Assembly (NCBI GenBank): GCA_900550465.1
Contig: URSC01000002.1
Span: forward strand, 62,001-126,000
Length of the DNA: 64,000 nucleotides
Direction of reading: 5' to 3'
DNA from: an uncultured Alistipes sp.
Lineage (GTDB): Bacteria; Bacteroidota; Bacteroidia; Bacteroidales; UBA932
Below the pieces are notes generated by a model that ran no database searches, had not been told where the DNA came from, and saw only the letters and a list, made by a program, of their open reading frames with translations. This document shows positions 10,324 to 17,540 of the stretch, one piece after another; positions within the stretch are counted from its first letter, which is position 1; each line of letters starts with the position of its first letter. The translations under genes and the position numbers were made by a program.

Positions 10324-11361
10324 ATGGAAAGGAACGGCTTTATAATAAGGTATGCCTCCCTGGGAGACCGCATCCGGGCATGGCTCGGAGGGACGGCCGC
10401 CTGGCCGGAGCTGGACGCGGCGGTGGAGCAGTCCGCGGGGGACAATATTTTCTTCACCCCCTGGATGCAGCGCCGCGCCCTGGAAGCCCTGGCGGAGGGG
10501 ATGCTGAGGGAGGAGGTGCTGAGGGACTGGCTGGAACAATACCCTGAGCCGTGCCCCGCAGCATCGGGAAAGGTCTGCGGAGTGGTCGCGGCCGGGAACA
10601 TCCCCGCGGTGGCGTTCCACGACATCCTGACAGTCCTCGCCGCGGGATGGCGGCCCCTGGTCAAGCTCTCCTCGAAGGACAGGCATCTGCTGCCGGTGCT
10701 CTTTCCTCCCGGGACGGGGGTGGAGTTCCGTTCCTCGGCCGACGGCTGGAGGGTGGACGCCCTGCTGACGATGGGCGGGGACGGGGCGGCGGAATTTTAC
10801 CAGGAGCAGTTCGGCGGCATCCCGCACCTCATACGGGCCGGGAGGTTCAGCGCCGCGGTGCTCACCGGCAACGAGGACCCTTCCGCCCTTGAAGCCCTCG
10901 CCGGGGACATGCTGCTGTACTACGGCCTGGGCTGCCGCAGCGCGACCTGCCTGCTGGTGCCGCAGGGACATAACCTCTCCGGGACAATGGCCGCCGCCGA
11001 AGCCTTCGCCCGGGAGCACTGGGGTAGGCTCGGCCAGGACAACCACCGCAAGAACAGGGCGGTACTGACTCTCTCTGGGGAGGAATTCCTGGACAGCGGC
11101 ACGGTTATTTTCCGGAATCTGAGGAAACTGATTCCGGGGGCTCAGGAGGATATCAGCCTCTGCCGGCCGTGGGACCGGAGCCTGCGCGTGGGGGAGGTGT
11201 GGTATGTGGAATACCGCCGGGAAAATGAATTGGAAAAATTTATAGGGGCCAATTTGGACAGAATTCAAAAAATTATCCGTAACTTTGGTTCGGCTCAGAG
11301 CCCCTCGCCCCAGGACTGGCCCGATGGGGCGGACGCTCTGGACATGCTGACACGACTTTAA
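10324..11361 (+). CDS. LuxC-like acyl-CoA reductase family protein
   Basis: Seen: 345 residues from ATG 10324. The block AGNIPAVAFHDILTVLAAGW followed by LVKLSSKD resembles the nucleotide-binding region of LuxC-type fatty-acyl-CoA reductases, and YYGLGCRSATCLLVP carries a cysteine at about 203 in the position of the acyl-accepting cysteine of the aldehyde-dehydrogenase fold. Family: LuxC reduces activated acyl groups to aldehydes; Bacteroidetes relatives are seen outside luminescence operons and their product is unknown. No luxD/luxE partner is nearby. The next gene begins 10 nt downstream. The frame extends to 10303, but 10324 follows an A-rich tract and is preferred. Confidence 0.75.
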   Translation: MERNGFIIRYASLGDRIRAWLGGTAAWPELDAAVEQSAGDNIFFTPWMQRRALEALAEGMLREEVLRDWLEQYPEPCPAASGKVCGVVAAGNIPAVAFHDILTVLAAGWRPLVKLSSKDRHLLPVLFPPGTGVEFRSSADGWRVDALLTMGGDGAAEFYQEQFGGIPHLIRAGRFSAAVLTGNEDPSALEALAGDMLLYYGLGCRSATCLLVPQGHNLSGTMAAAEAFAREHWGRLGQDNHRKNRAVLTLSGEEFLDSGTVIFRNLRKLIPGAQEDISLCRPWDRSLRVGEVWYVEYRRENELEKFIGANLDRIQKIIRNFGSAQSPSPQDWPDGADALDMLTRL

Positions 11362-11371
11362 CATCAACGCC

Positions 11372-11878
11372 ATGATACTCAGATATAAAGCAACTATCCC
11401 AGGCAACAGGATCTTCATGCGGGAATATGACGTGGATTCCGGCATGAGCCTGTACAAGCTCCGCGAATACATGGACCGGGAGCTGGGTTTCTCGCCTGAC
11501 CAGATGACGGTGTTCGACACACTCTCGGCCGCCGGCAAGTTCTCCAGAAGGATAGGGCTGTTCGATTTCGGAGACGGGTCCATGGACATGATCACCATCG
11601 ACAACACCGTCTCGCACGAGGAGACCGTCCTCCGCTACGTCTACAATCTGACCCAGAACCTCTGCATCGAGCTCCGCCTGGAGGGCGAGCAGGAGTTCAA
11701 CCGCCGCCTCTCCTACCCCGTGCTGGTGGCCGAGAAGGGCCGCAACCCGGACCAGTTCTCAGCCGTGTACGAGGATTACGAGGAATTCTCCGACCGCCAT
11801 GCCTCACAGTCCGCCGCTCCCGACGAGGAGGACTCCTTCGAGGACGACGAGCTGCCCGAGGGCGAGGAGAACGTATAG
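11372..11878 (+). CDS. Plasmid pRiA4b ORF-3-like family protein (tentative)
   Basis: Seen: 168 residues starting MILRYKATIPGNRIFMREYDV, with a compact beta-rich first part and a C-terminal third that is strongly acidic (DEEDSFEDDELPEGEE). The start and the phrase MSLYKLREYMDRELGF recall the pRiA4b ORF-3 / IS1096 TnpR-like domain family that is common in Bacteroidetes. No catalytic motif is evident. It lies 10 nt after the LuxC-like gene and 9 nt before miaA, so it probably shares their transcript. The family assignment is by resemblance only; the function is unknown. Confidence 0.55.
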   Translation: MILRYKATIPGNRIFMREYDVDSGMSLYKLREYMDRELGFSPDQMTVFDTLSAAGKFSRRIGLFDFGDGSMDMITIDNTVSHEETVLRYVYNLTQNLCIELRLEGEQEFNRRLSYPVLVAEKGRNPDQFSAVYEDYEEFSDRHASQSAAPDEEDSFEDDELPEGEENV

Positions 11879-11887
11879 CCGCCCCTC

Positions 11888-12742
11888 ATGAGCGGAAAGA
11901 AGCTGATACAGGTACTCGGGCCTACGGCTGTGGGCAAGACCGATTATGCCATACAGCTGGCCCTGAAGTACTCGTCTCCCGTGATATCCTGCGATTCCCG
12001 CCAGATATTCAAGGAGATGCGTATCGGCACGGCCCCTCCGTCGGAGGAGCAGCTGCGGCAGGTGCGGCACTACTTCATCTTCAGTCACTCGGTATCGGAC
12101 TACTACTCAGCCGGTCTCTATGAGGTGGAGGCCATGGAGCTGCTGACCCGGCTCTTCCAGGAGCACGACGTACTGGTGATGGTCGGAGGCTCCGGCCTGT
12201 ATGCCGATGCCCTGTGCTACGGGCTGGACGACTTTCCTCCTGCCGATCAGGAGCTGCGCAGACTCCTGACGGAAAGGGCGTTGAAGGAGGGAGTCGGAGT
12301 GCTTGCAGAAGAGCTGCGGCAGGTGGACCCGGAGAGCTGGGCCGCCATAGACCTGTCCAACCGGCAGAGGGTCGTCCGGGCCCTGGAGGTCACCCTCTCG
12401 ACCGGACGCAAATTTTCCTCCTACAAGTCCAACCCACGCAAGGTCAGACCGTTCGAGATTCAGAGGCTCTGCCTAACCCTTCCCCGCGAAGAGCTCTACC
12501 GCCGCATAGACCGCCGCGCCGAGGCCATGTTCGGGGCCGGGCTGGTGGACGAGGTGCGGGGGCTGGCGCAGTACCGATCCATGCCGGCCCTGCGCACCGT
12601 GGGATACCGGGAGGTATTCGACTACCTGGACGGGACCATCTCCCTGGATGAGGCCCTGGCCCTGGTGCAGCGCAACACCCGGAGGTACGCCAAGCGGCAG
12701 ATTACGTGGTTCGCGCCGGTTCAGGACAAAATAGCCCTTTAG
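11888..12742 (+). CDS. miaA: tRNA dimethylallyltransferase MiaA
   Basis: Seen: 284 residues with the P-loop GPTAVGKTDYA at 11-21, CDSRQIFKEMRIGTA binding the tRNA base region, GGSGLYADAL, and the C-terminal RRYAKRQITWF block. Family: adds a dimethylallyl group from DMAPP to adenosine 37 of tRNAs reading UNN codons. Its product is the substrate of MiaB, whose gene is at 42808 in this window, and the dxr gene at 31591 feeds the same isoprenoid precursor pool. The gene lies at the end of a three-gene run. Confidence 0.96.
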   Translation: MSGKKLIQVLGPTAVGKTDYAIQLALKYSSPVISCDSRQIFKEMRIGTAPPSEEQLRQVRHYFIFSHSVSDYYSAGLYEVEAMELLTRLFQEHDVLVMVGGSGLYADALCYGLDDFPPADQELRRLLTERALKEGVGVLAEELRQVDPESWAAIDLSNRQRVVRALEVTLSTGRKFSSYKSNPRKVRPFEIQRLCLTLPREELYRRIDRRAEAMFGAGLVDEVRGLAQYRSMPALRTVGYREVFDYLDGTISLDEALALVQRNTRRYAKRQITWFAPVQDKIAL

Positions 12743-12752
12743 TTCCGGACTT

Positions 12753-12785
12753 TTTGCATACGCTTTTCATTTTTTCGTACCTTTG
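12753..12785 (+). promoter_or_regulatory. Promoter of the antiporter gene
   Basis: TTTG at 12753-12756, a 21-bp spacer and TACCTTTG at 12778-12785 match the Bacteroidetes promoter. It starts 10 nt after the miaA stop and leaves a leader of about 42 nt before ATG 12833. Confidence 0.65.
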
Positions 12786-12832
12786 CAGGACAGCATCGAA
12801 TTTTATCATTTTAACCGTCAACACCCCTGCTT

Positions 12833-14464
12833 ATGACCCTTACATTGCTCCTGCTCGTGGCCGCCATCGTCATTGTCCTGTGCGTAGTGCTCAACAACGT
12901 CTCGAACAAGATAGGCATCCCCATGCTGCTGGCATTCATCCTGCTGGGCATGGCCTTCGGTTCCGACGGCATAGTGAAGATTCCATTCGACAACTTCGAT
13001 TTCACCGAGAGCATCTGTACCGTGGCCCTGATATTCATCATGTTCTACGGCGGTTTCGGCACCCGGTGGAAAGAGGCCAAGCCGGTGGTGGTCAAAGCCG
13101 GCATCCTCTCCACCCTCGGCGTGGCCCTTACCGCGGGACTGACCGGGCTTTTCTGCTACTACGTGCTCAAACTCCCGGCCGCCCTGGGTTTCCTGGTCGG
13201 AGCGGTGCTCAGCTCCACCGACGCGGCCTCCGTGTTCTCGATTCTGCGCTCCCGCAAGCTCGGTCTCAAATACAACACCGCCTCCCTCCTCGAGATCGAG
13301 AGCGGTAGCAACGACCCCTGCTCCTACATGCTGACCGTCATCATGATGGCCGTCATCGAGGGAACGGTGTCCGGCGGGCGCATAGTATATATGGTATTCG
13401 CGCAGATAGTCTACGGCGCGGCCATAGGTGCCGTAATAGCCGTGTCCGCCGCGTGGCTGATGAAGCACTTCCGGGCCACCACATCCGGCTTCGACACCCT
13501 CTTCGTGCTGGCGGTGGCCATCTTCTCGTATGCGATTCCGAACCTCATCGGAGGCAACGGCTACCTGAGCGCCTACATCGTCGGCATCGTCCTGGGCAAC
13601 GCCAACATCCGCGGCAAGAAGACCCTGGTACCCTTCTTCGACGGACTGACCAGTCTGATGCAGATTATCATATTTTTCCTGTTGGGACTGCTGGCCTTCC
13701 CCTCTCAGCTGCCGGCCATCGCGATACCGGCCATCCTGATTGCCCTGTTCATGACTTTCGTTGCCCGTCCCCTGTCCGTGTTCGCCATCATGGCTCCGTT
13801 CCGCAGCAAGTGGAGACAGCAGCTGCTCGTCTCCTTCGTGGGACTAAGAGGTGCGGCGTCGGTAGTGTTCGCCATCATGGCCCTGCCGGCTTCCAGGCAG
13901 CTCACCGGCAACGAGTACGACCTGTTCAACATCGTGCTGATGATAGTCCTGCTGTCTATTTCCCTGCAGGGCTCGCTCATCCCTCTGGTGGCCCGCAAGC
14001 TCCGGATGACCTCGAGCGAGGAGGACATCCTCAAGACCTTTACCGACTACTCCGACAACATGGACGTGAGCTTCGTACAGATGAATATCGGGGAGAAGGA
14101 CTCCTGGTGCGGCAAGGTCATCAAGGATCTGCCCATCCCGCAGGAGACTCTCGTCGCAGTGATACTCAGGAATGAAAAGGCCATCATCCCGAGTGGAAAA
14201 ACCAAGATACTGCCGGGGGACAAGGTCATCATGAGTGCCCGCGACTTCGAGGACGAGGACCTCATGCAGCTCTCCGAGCGGCGCATCGAGAGGGGCAGCG
14301 AATGGATAGGCAAGAAGGTATTCCAGTACTCGCCCGACAGCAACGAGCTGATAGTGCTCATAAAGCGCGGCAACAGGGCCATCATCCCCCGCGGCAACAC
14401 CGTGATACACAAGAACGACGTGATGGTCATCAACAAGATCCGCAAGGAATCCCTCCAGAACTGA
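12833..14464 (+). CDS. Potassium/proton antiporter, CPA1 family with TrkA-C domains
   Basis: Seen: 543 residues. About 12-13 hydrophobic segments fill residues 1-390, including the conserved SSTDAASVFSILRS block and GSNDPCSYML, which fit the transport-site region of CPA1 (NhaP2/CvrA) exchangers. Residues about 400-540 are soluble and contain two TrkA-C-like repeats (the phrases NELIVLIKRGNRAIIPRGNT and an earlier TLVAVILRNEKAIIPSG are internal copies). Family: exchanges cytoplasmic K+ or Na+ for H+ at the inner membrane, with the soluble part sensing ligands. The ion specificity is not fixed by sequence. A promoter lies directly upstream. Confidence 0.88.
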   Translation: MTLTLLLLVAAIVIVLCVVLNNVSNKIGIPMLLAFILLGMAFGSDGIVKIPFDNFDFTESICTVALIFIMFYGGFGTRWKEAKPVVVKAGILSTLGVALTAGLTGLFCYYVLKLPAALGFLVGAVLSSTDAASVFSILRSRKLGLKYNTASLLEIESGSNDPCSYMLTVIMMAVIEGTVSGGRIVYMVFAQIVYGAAIGAVIAVSAAWLMKHFRATTSGFDTLFVLAVAIFSYAIPNLIGGNGYLSAYIVGIVLGNANIRGKKTLVPFFDGLTSLMQIIIFFLLGLLAFPSQLPAIAIPAILIALFMTFVARPLSVFAIMAPFRSKWRQQLLVSFVGLRGAASVVFAIMALPASRQLTGNEYDLFNIVLMIVLLSISLQGSLIPLVARKLRMTSSEEDILKTFTDYSDNMDVSFVQMNIGEKDSWCGKVIKDLPIPQETLVAVILRNEKAIIPSGKTKILPGDKVIMSARDFEDEDLMQLSERRIERGSEWIGKKVFQYSPDSNELIVLIKRGNRAIIPRGNTVIHKNDVMVINKIRKESLQN

Positions 14465-14486
14465 CAACAAACACAGTACATACATT

Positions 14487-15635
14487 ATGGAAAAAGCAAA
14501 AGTTTACTTCACTGACCTGCACACCTCCACCAGACTTCCGTTAGTGGAGAAGATGAAAGCCGTGGCCAAGGCCGCCGGCATCGAGAAGATCGATTTCAAG
14601 GACAAGTTCGTCGCCATAAAAATGCACTTCGGCGAGCCGGGCAACCTGGCATTCCTCCGGCCCAACTACGCCGCCGGCATGGCCGACCTGGTACGTTCCC
14701 TCGGCGGAAAGCCCTACCTGACTGACTGCAACACCCTCTACTCCGGAGGTCGCTCCAACGCCGTGGACCACCTCGAGAGCGCGTCCCGCAACGGTTTCAA
14801 CCGCCTCAGCGCCGGATGCGACGTGATCATCGCCGACGGCGTCAAGGGTACCGACTGCCGCGAGCTCCCCATCGAGGGCGGCACCTACTGCAAGACGGCC
14901 AAGATAGGCACGGCCATCGTGGACTCCGACGTGCTCATAGCCCTCTCGCACTTCAAGGGGCACGAGCAGACCGGATTCGGAGGAGCCCTCAAGAACATGG
15001 GAATGGGCTGCGCCAGCGTGGCCGGCAAGCTCGAGCTGCACTCCTCGTCGAAGCCCGTGGTCAAGGTAGAGAACTGCCGCTGCTGCGGTATCTGCGTAAA
15101 GCACTGCGCCCATGACGCCATCCATCTCGAGACCGTCGAGGGCGTTAACTACACCGGCAAGCATACCGCCGCCGTCATCGACTACGACAAGTGCGTAGGC
15201 TGCGGCCAGTGCGTTGCCCTCTGCCAGTACGAGTCGGCCGTTCTGAAGGACTGGGATACCTCCGAGACCCTCAACGGCAAGATAGCCGAGTACACCAAGG
15301 CCATCATCGCCGGCCGCCCCTGCTTCTACGTCAACCTCATCGTCAACGTATCCCCCGAGTGCGACTGCTGGAACCACAACGACGCCGCCATAGTGCCCGA
15401 CCTCGGAATGGCCGCCTCCTTCGACCCCGTGGCCCTCGACCAGGCCTGCGCCGACATGGTGATGGCCGCCCCCGCCCTCCCCGGCAGCAAGCTCGAGAAG
15501 ACCCATCCCCACGAGCACCTCTGCGGCGACGACAAGTTCCACATCCTGCATCCCGACACCAACTGGCAGTCCGGCCTCGAGCACGCCGAGCGCATCGGCA
15601 TCGGTACCCGGCAGTATGAGCTCATCACCGTCTGA
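14487..15635 (+). CDS. DUF362 protein with two 4Fe-4S clusters
   Basis: Seen: 382 residues. The first 190 contain the DUF362 core (FKDKFVAIKMHFGEPGN, SDVLIALSHFKGHEQTGFGG). Two ferredoxin motifs follow, CRCCGICVKHC near 194-206 and CVGCGQCVALC near 235-247, then a C-terminal region with cysteine and histidine residues (SPECDCWNHNDA). Family: DUF362 proteins are predicted iron-sulfur redox proteins of anaerobes with no agreed reaction. It is 22 nt after the antiporter and ends at a clear terminator, so the two genes likely form one operon, hinting at coupling of redox state and ion homeostasis (inference). Confidence 0.85.
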   Translation: MEKAKVYFTDLHTSTRLPLVEKMKAVAKAAGIEKIDFKDKFVAIKMHFGEPGNLAFLRPNYAAGMADLVRSLGGKPYLTDCNTLYSGGRSNAVDHLESASRNGFNRLSAGCDVIIADGVKGTDCRELPIEGGTYCKTAKIGTAIVDSDVLIALSHFKGHEQTGFGGALKNMGMGCASVAGKLELHSSSKPVVKVENCRCCGICVKHCAHDAIHLETVEGVNYTGKHTAAVIDYDKCVGCGQCVALCQYESAVLKDWDTSETLNGKIAEYTKAIIAGRPCFYVNLIVNVSPECDCWNHNDAAIVPDLGMAASFDPVALDQACADMVMAAPALPGSKLEKTHPHEHLCGDDKFHILHPDTNWQSGLEHAERIGIGTRQYELITV

Positions 15636-15676
15636 GCCCCTCCGGCCTCCCTTATGGCAGCGAACTGCAAACGCCC

Positions 15677-15713
15677 AACGGCCCCGGAAACACTCCGAGG
15701 CCGTTTTGTTTTT
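15677..15713 (+). terminator. Rho-independent terminator of the antiporter-DUF362 operon
   Basis: AACGGCC-c-CGG (15677-15687) pairs with CCG-a-GGCCGTT (15695-15705) around a 7-nt loop, followed by TTTTGTTTTT. It lies 42 nt after the DUF362 stop codon. Confidence 0.8.
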
Positions 15714-15838
15714 CTCCCGTCGCCGCGTACAAGTATTCCTGCCACTATAATGCCGGAGAAACCGCAGTCAGTAAGTATCCGAAGTATGTCTGCAACATAG
15801 CGAACTCTTCGGACCGGGAAATTCTGAGAAGACTGCTA

Positions 15839-16016
15839 GAGTAACGGTAAGTACGCGGGCGGTGCATTATAACAACATAATGACAATCAAGTAATTACAA
15901 ATATAAGGTGTGCTTTTCGAGCTGCTGCAACCAGCCCAAAAGCACACACTTCAATCATAACACCCTGTAAACCAAGGTTCTGCAATTTTGAGGCGCTGCA
16001 GTACTTACCGTTGCTC
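15839..16016. repeat. Inverted repeat pair enclosing a promoter (candidate inverton)
   Basis: Left arm GAGTAACGGTAAGTAC at 15839-15854 and right arm GTACTTACCGTTGCTC at 16001-16016 are inverted copies matching at 15 of 16 bases, separated by 146 bp. The enclosed segment carries a leftward promoter. Such a layout is typical of invertible promoters in Bacteroidales, and a serine recombinase of the Mpi type is encoded at 51737. That this segment actually flips is inference. Confidence 0.55.
15898..15930 (-). promoter_or_regulatory. Leftward promoter inside the inverted repeat
   Basis: Minus strand: TTG at 15928-15930, a 22-bp spacer, TATATTTG at 15898-15905. In the present orientation it faces the 3' side of the DUF362 operon and no plausible gene; if inverted it would face menA through about 520 nt of non-coding sequence. 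A perfect 10-bp inverted repeat (GTGTGCTTTT at 15908-15917 with AAAAGCACAC at 15938-15947) straddles the -33 and spacer and could be a repressor site. Confidence 0.55.
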
Positions 16017-16419
16017 CATCGGATTTCGGGAAACGGCTGGCGCATAACGCTGAACAACAGCAAATACCGCAATGCCAGATACCAGCTTTTCCCACAACTA
16101 GGTGACGCAGCAGAAAATCCAGCGACACTCACTCCTTCCTGACGGCTCGGCAGGGACACAGACGGAGCAGCAGCACCTTCTGATAACGAATTGACTTCGT
16201 GGTGCAGTGCTGAAAAATCCAAGCTAATAATCAACACTTTATAAATTCGGCTGATTTTCAGACGATTGAAAACAGGAATGCACCCCGAAGTAAATTCGTT
16301 GTGAACACAGACGCGTTTTCCTACTGCTCCTTCCGAAGGAGTGGATCTATGAAATATTCTGGAAACGGCTTAAAAAGATGTAAAAAAGATGTAATTTTGA
16401 AGGCGCAAAACTCATAGAA

Positions 16420-16512
16420 ATGAGAAGCATCAAAAACGAGATTGCGTACAAGGCTGCAATGGCCGGGACTGAGGAACTGCTGCCCGGTCACGCGGAGAAA
16501 TACGAAGAATAA
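16420..16512 (+). pseudogene. Remnant of a HigA-like antitoxin gene (tentative)
   Basis: Seen: a 30-codon frame MRSIKNEIAYKAAMAGTEEL... ending in TAA at 16512. The start IKNEIAYKAAMA resembles the first residues of Bacteroidetes HigA-type antitoxins (IKNEKEYKAALARIEEL-like), after which the DNA-binding domain would be expected but is missing. No toxin partner gene is recognisable upstream. It may also be a short chance frame. The reading as a decayed toxin-antitoxin locus fits the gene-poor surroundings. Confidence 0.35.
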
Positions 16513-16535
16513 CACTACCTGATTAAAACTATTTC

Positions 16536-17447
16536 ATGAACAGCGGGGTAAAGACAAACTCGACGAAGGCGTGGGTGCTCGCGGCCAGACCGAAGACTCT
16601 GGCGGGGGCGGCCACGCCAGTGATTATGGGAGGAGGCTGCGCGTGGATGTGGATGGAGAAGAGCGGTATGCTGCCGGCAGAGGCGTTTGACTGGGCGGCG
16701 TTCGTGCTGTGCATGCTCTTCGCGTGGATCATGCAGGTGGATGCCAACTTCGTCAATGACTATTTCGACTTCCGCAAGGGCGGGGACACGGAGCAGCGGC
16801 TCGGGCCTAAGCGGGCCTGCGCACAGGGATGGATTACACCCGGAGCCATGAAGACAGGTATTCTGGTCACGACGGTCCTCGCCTGTGCGGCCGGTCTGCC
16901 CCTGATATGGGCCGGAGGGCCGTGGATGATAGCAGTGGGAGCCGCCTGCGTACTGTTCTGCTTCCTGTATACCACGAAATTCTCGAGACTGGGGCTGGGC
17001 GATGTGCTGGTGCTGGTCTTCTTCGGGATTGTCCCCGTGGGATTCACATTTTACCTGCAGACAGGGACCTGGGACCTGCAGACCACCCTGGCCGGACTCG
17101 CCTGCGGCCTGGCCGTAGACTGCCTGCTGATGGTCAACAACTACCGCGACCGCGCAGAGGACGCCGCTCAGGGGAAGAAGACCATCGTCGTGCGCCTCGG
17201 AGGCAGCACCGCCATTATCCTGTACTACCTGCTGGGACTTTGCGCCACAATGCTGGCCGCAGCCGCCATTGTCCTGAGCAAGCCTGGATGGTGCGCCGCT
17301 CCCCTGCTGCTGTACGCCGCCCTGCATCTGGCCACTTCCCGGCGCATCAGCGATACCGACGGAGCAGCCCTGAACCCCTTCCTGGGCAAAACGTCCCGCA
17401 ATTTTTTCCTTATGTCGCTGCTGTTCGCCGCGGGATGCGCTCTCTGA
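16536..17447 (+). CDS. menA: 1,4-dihydroxy-2-naphthoate polyprenyltransferase MenA
   Basis: Seen: 303 residues, eight to nine hydrophobic segments, first prenyl-diphosphate motif NDYFDFRKGGD near 73-83 and second motif NNYRDRAED near 200-208. RPKTLAGAATPVIMG near the N-terminus is characteristic of MenA within the UbiA family. Family: attaches the polyprenyl tail to dihydroxynaphthoate in menaquinone synthesis at the inner membrane. It stands alone, not in a men cluster. No clear promoter was seen in the 23 nt directly upstream; transcription may start within the gene-poor region before it. Confidence 0.92.
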   Translation: MNSGVKTNSTKAWVLAARPKTLAGAATPVIMGGGCAWMWMEKSGMLPAEAFDWAAFVLCMLFAWIMQVDANFVNDYFDFRKGGDTEQRLGPKRACAQGWITPGAMKTGILVTTVLACAAGLPLIWAGGPWMIAVGAACVLFCFLYTTKFSRLGLGDVLVLVFFGIVPVGFTFYLQTGTWDLQTTLAGLACGLAVDCLLMVNNYRDRAEDAAQGKKTIVVRLGGSTAIILYYLLGLCATMLAAAAIVLSKPGWCAAPLLLYAALHLATSRRISDTDGAALNPFLGKTSRNFFLMSLLFAAGCAL

Positions 17448-17481
17448 AAAGGGGTAATTATTTCTGCATTAAGGTACAATT

Positions 17482-17514
17482 TTTGCAATAGTCAGTCGAT
17501 TTGGTCTATATTTG
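17482..17514 (+). promoter_or_regulatory. Promoter of the RND efflux operon
   Basis: TTTG at 17482-17485, a 21-bp spacer, TATATTTG at 17507-17514. The short leader (about 20 nt) carries TATAGCTATA at 17521-17530, a palindrome that could serve as an operator. No regulator gene is adjacent. Confidence 0.7.
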
Positions 17515-17540
17515 CACCGCTATAGCTATATTGCAGTATT

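Larger units (their letters stand above)
15714..16535 (+). other. Gene-poor 820-bp region between DUF362 and menA
   Basis: No convincing full gene is present. The longest minus-strand frame (15887-16237, 116 codons) has no recognisable motif and is probably not coding. The region holds a promoter inside an inverted repeat (15839-16016), a perfect 10-bp inverted repeat (15908-15917 with 15938-15947), a short palindrome CTCCTTCCGAAGGAG at 16327-16341 and a 30-codon antitoxin-like remnant at 16420. It looks less GC-rich than its neighbours. It reads like an eroded insertion site or a repeated regulatory element. Confidence 0.6.

Noticed and set aside
15768..15781. Third copy of the inverton arm (cagtaagtatccg)
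   Set aside because: Only about seven bases (GTAAGTA) match, so chance resemblance is likely.
15887..16237. 116-codon minus-strand frame in the gene-poor region
   Set aside because: No family resemblance, spans both the promoter and the repeat arm, and has no plausible start context; treated as non-coding.
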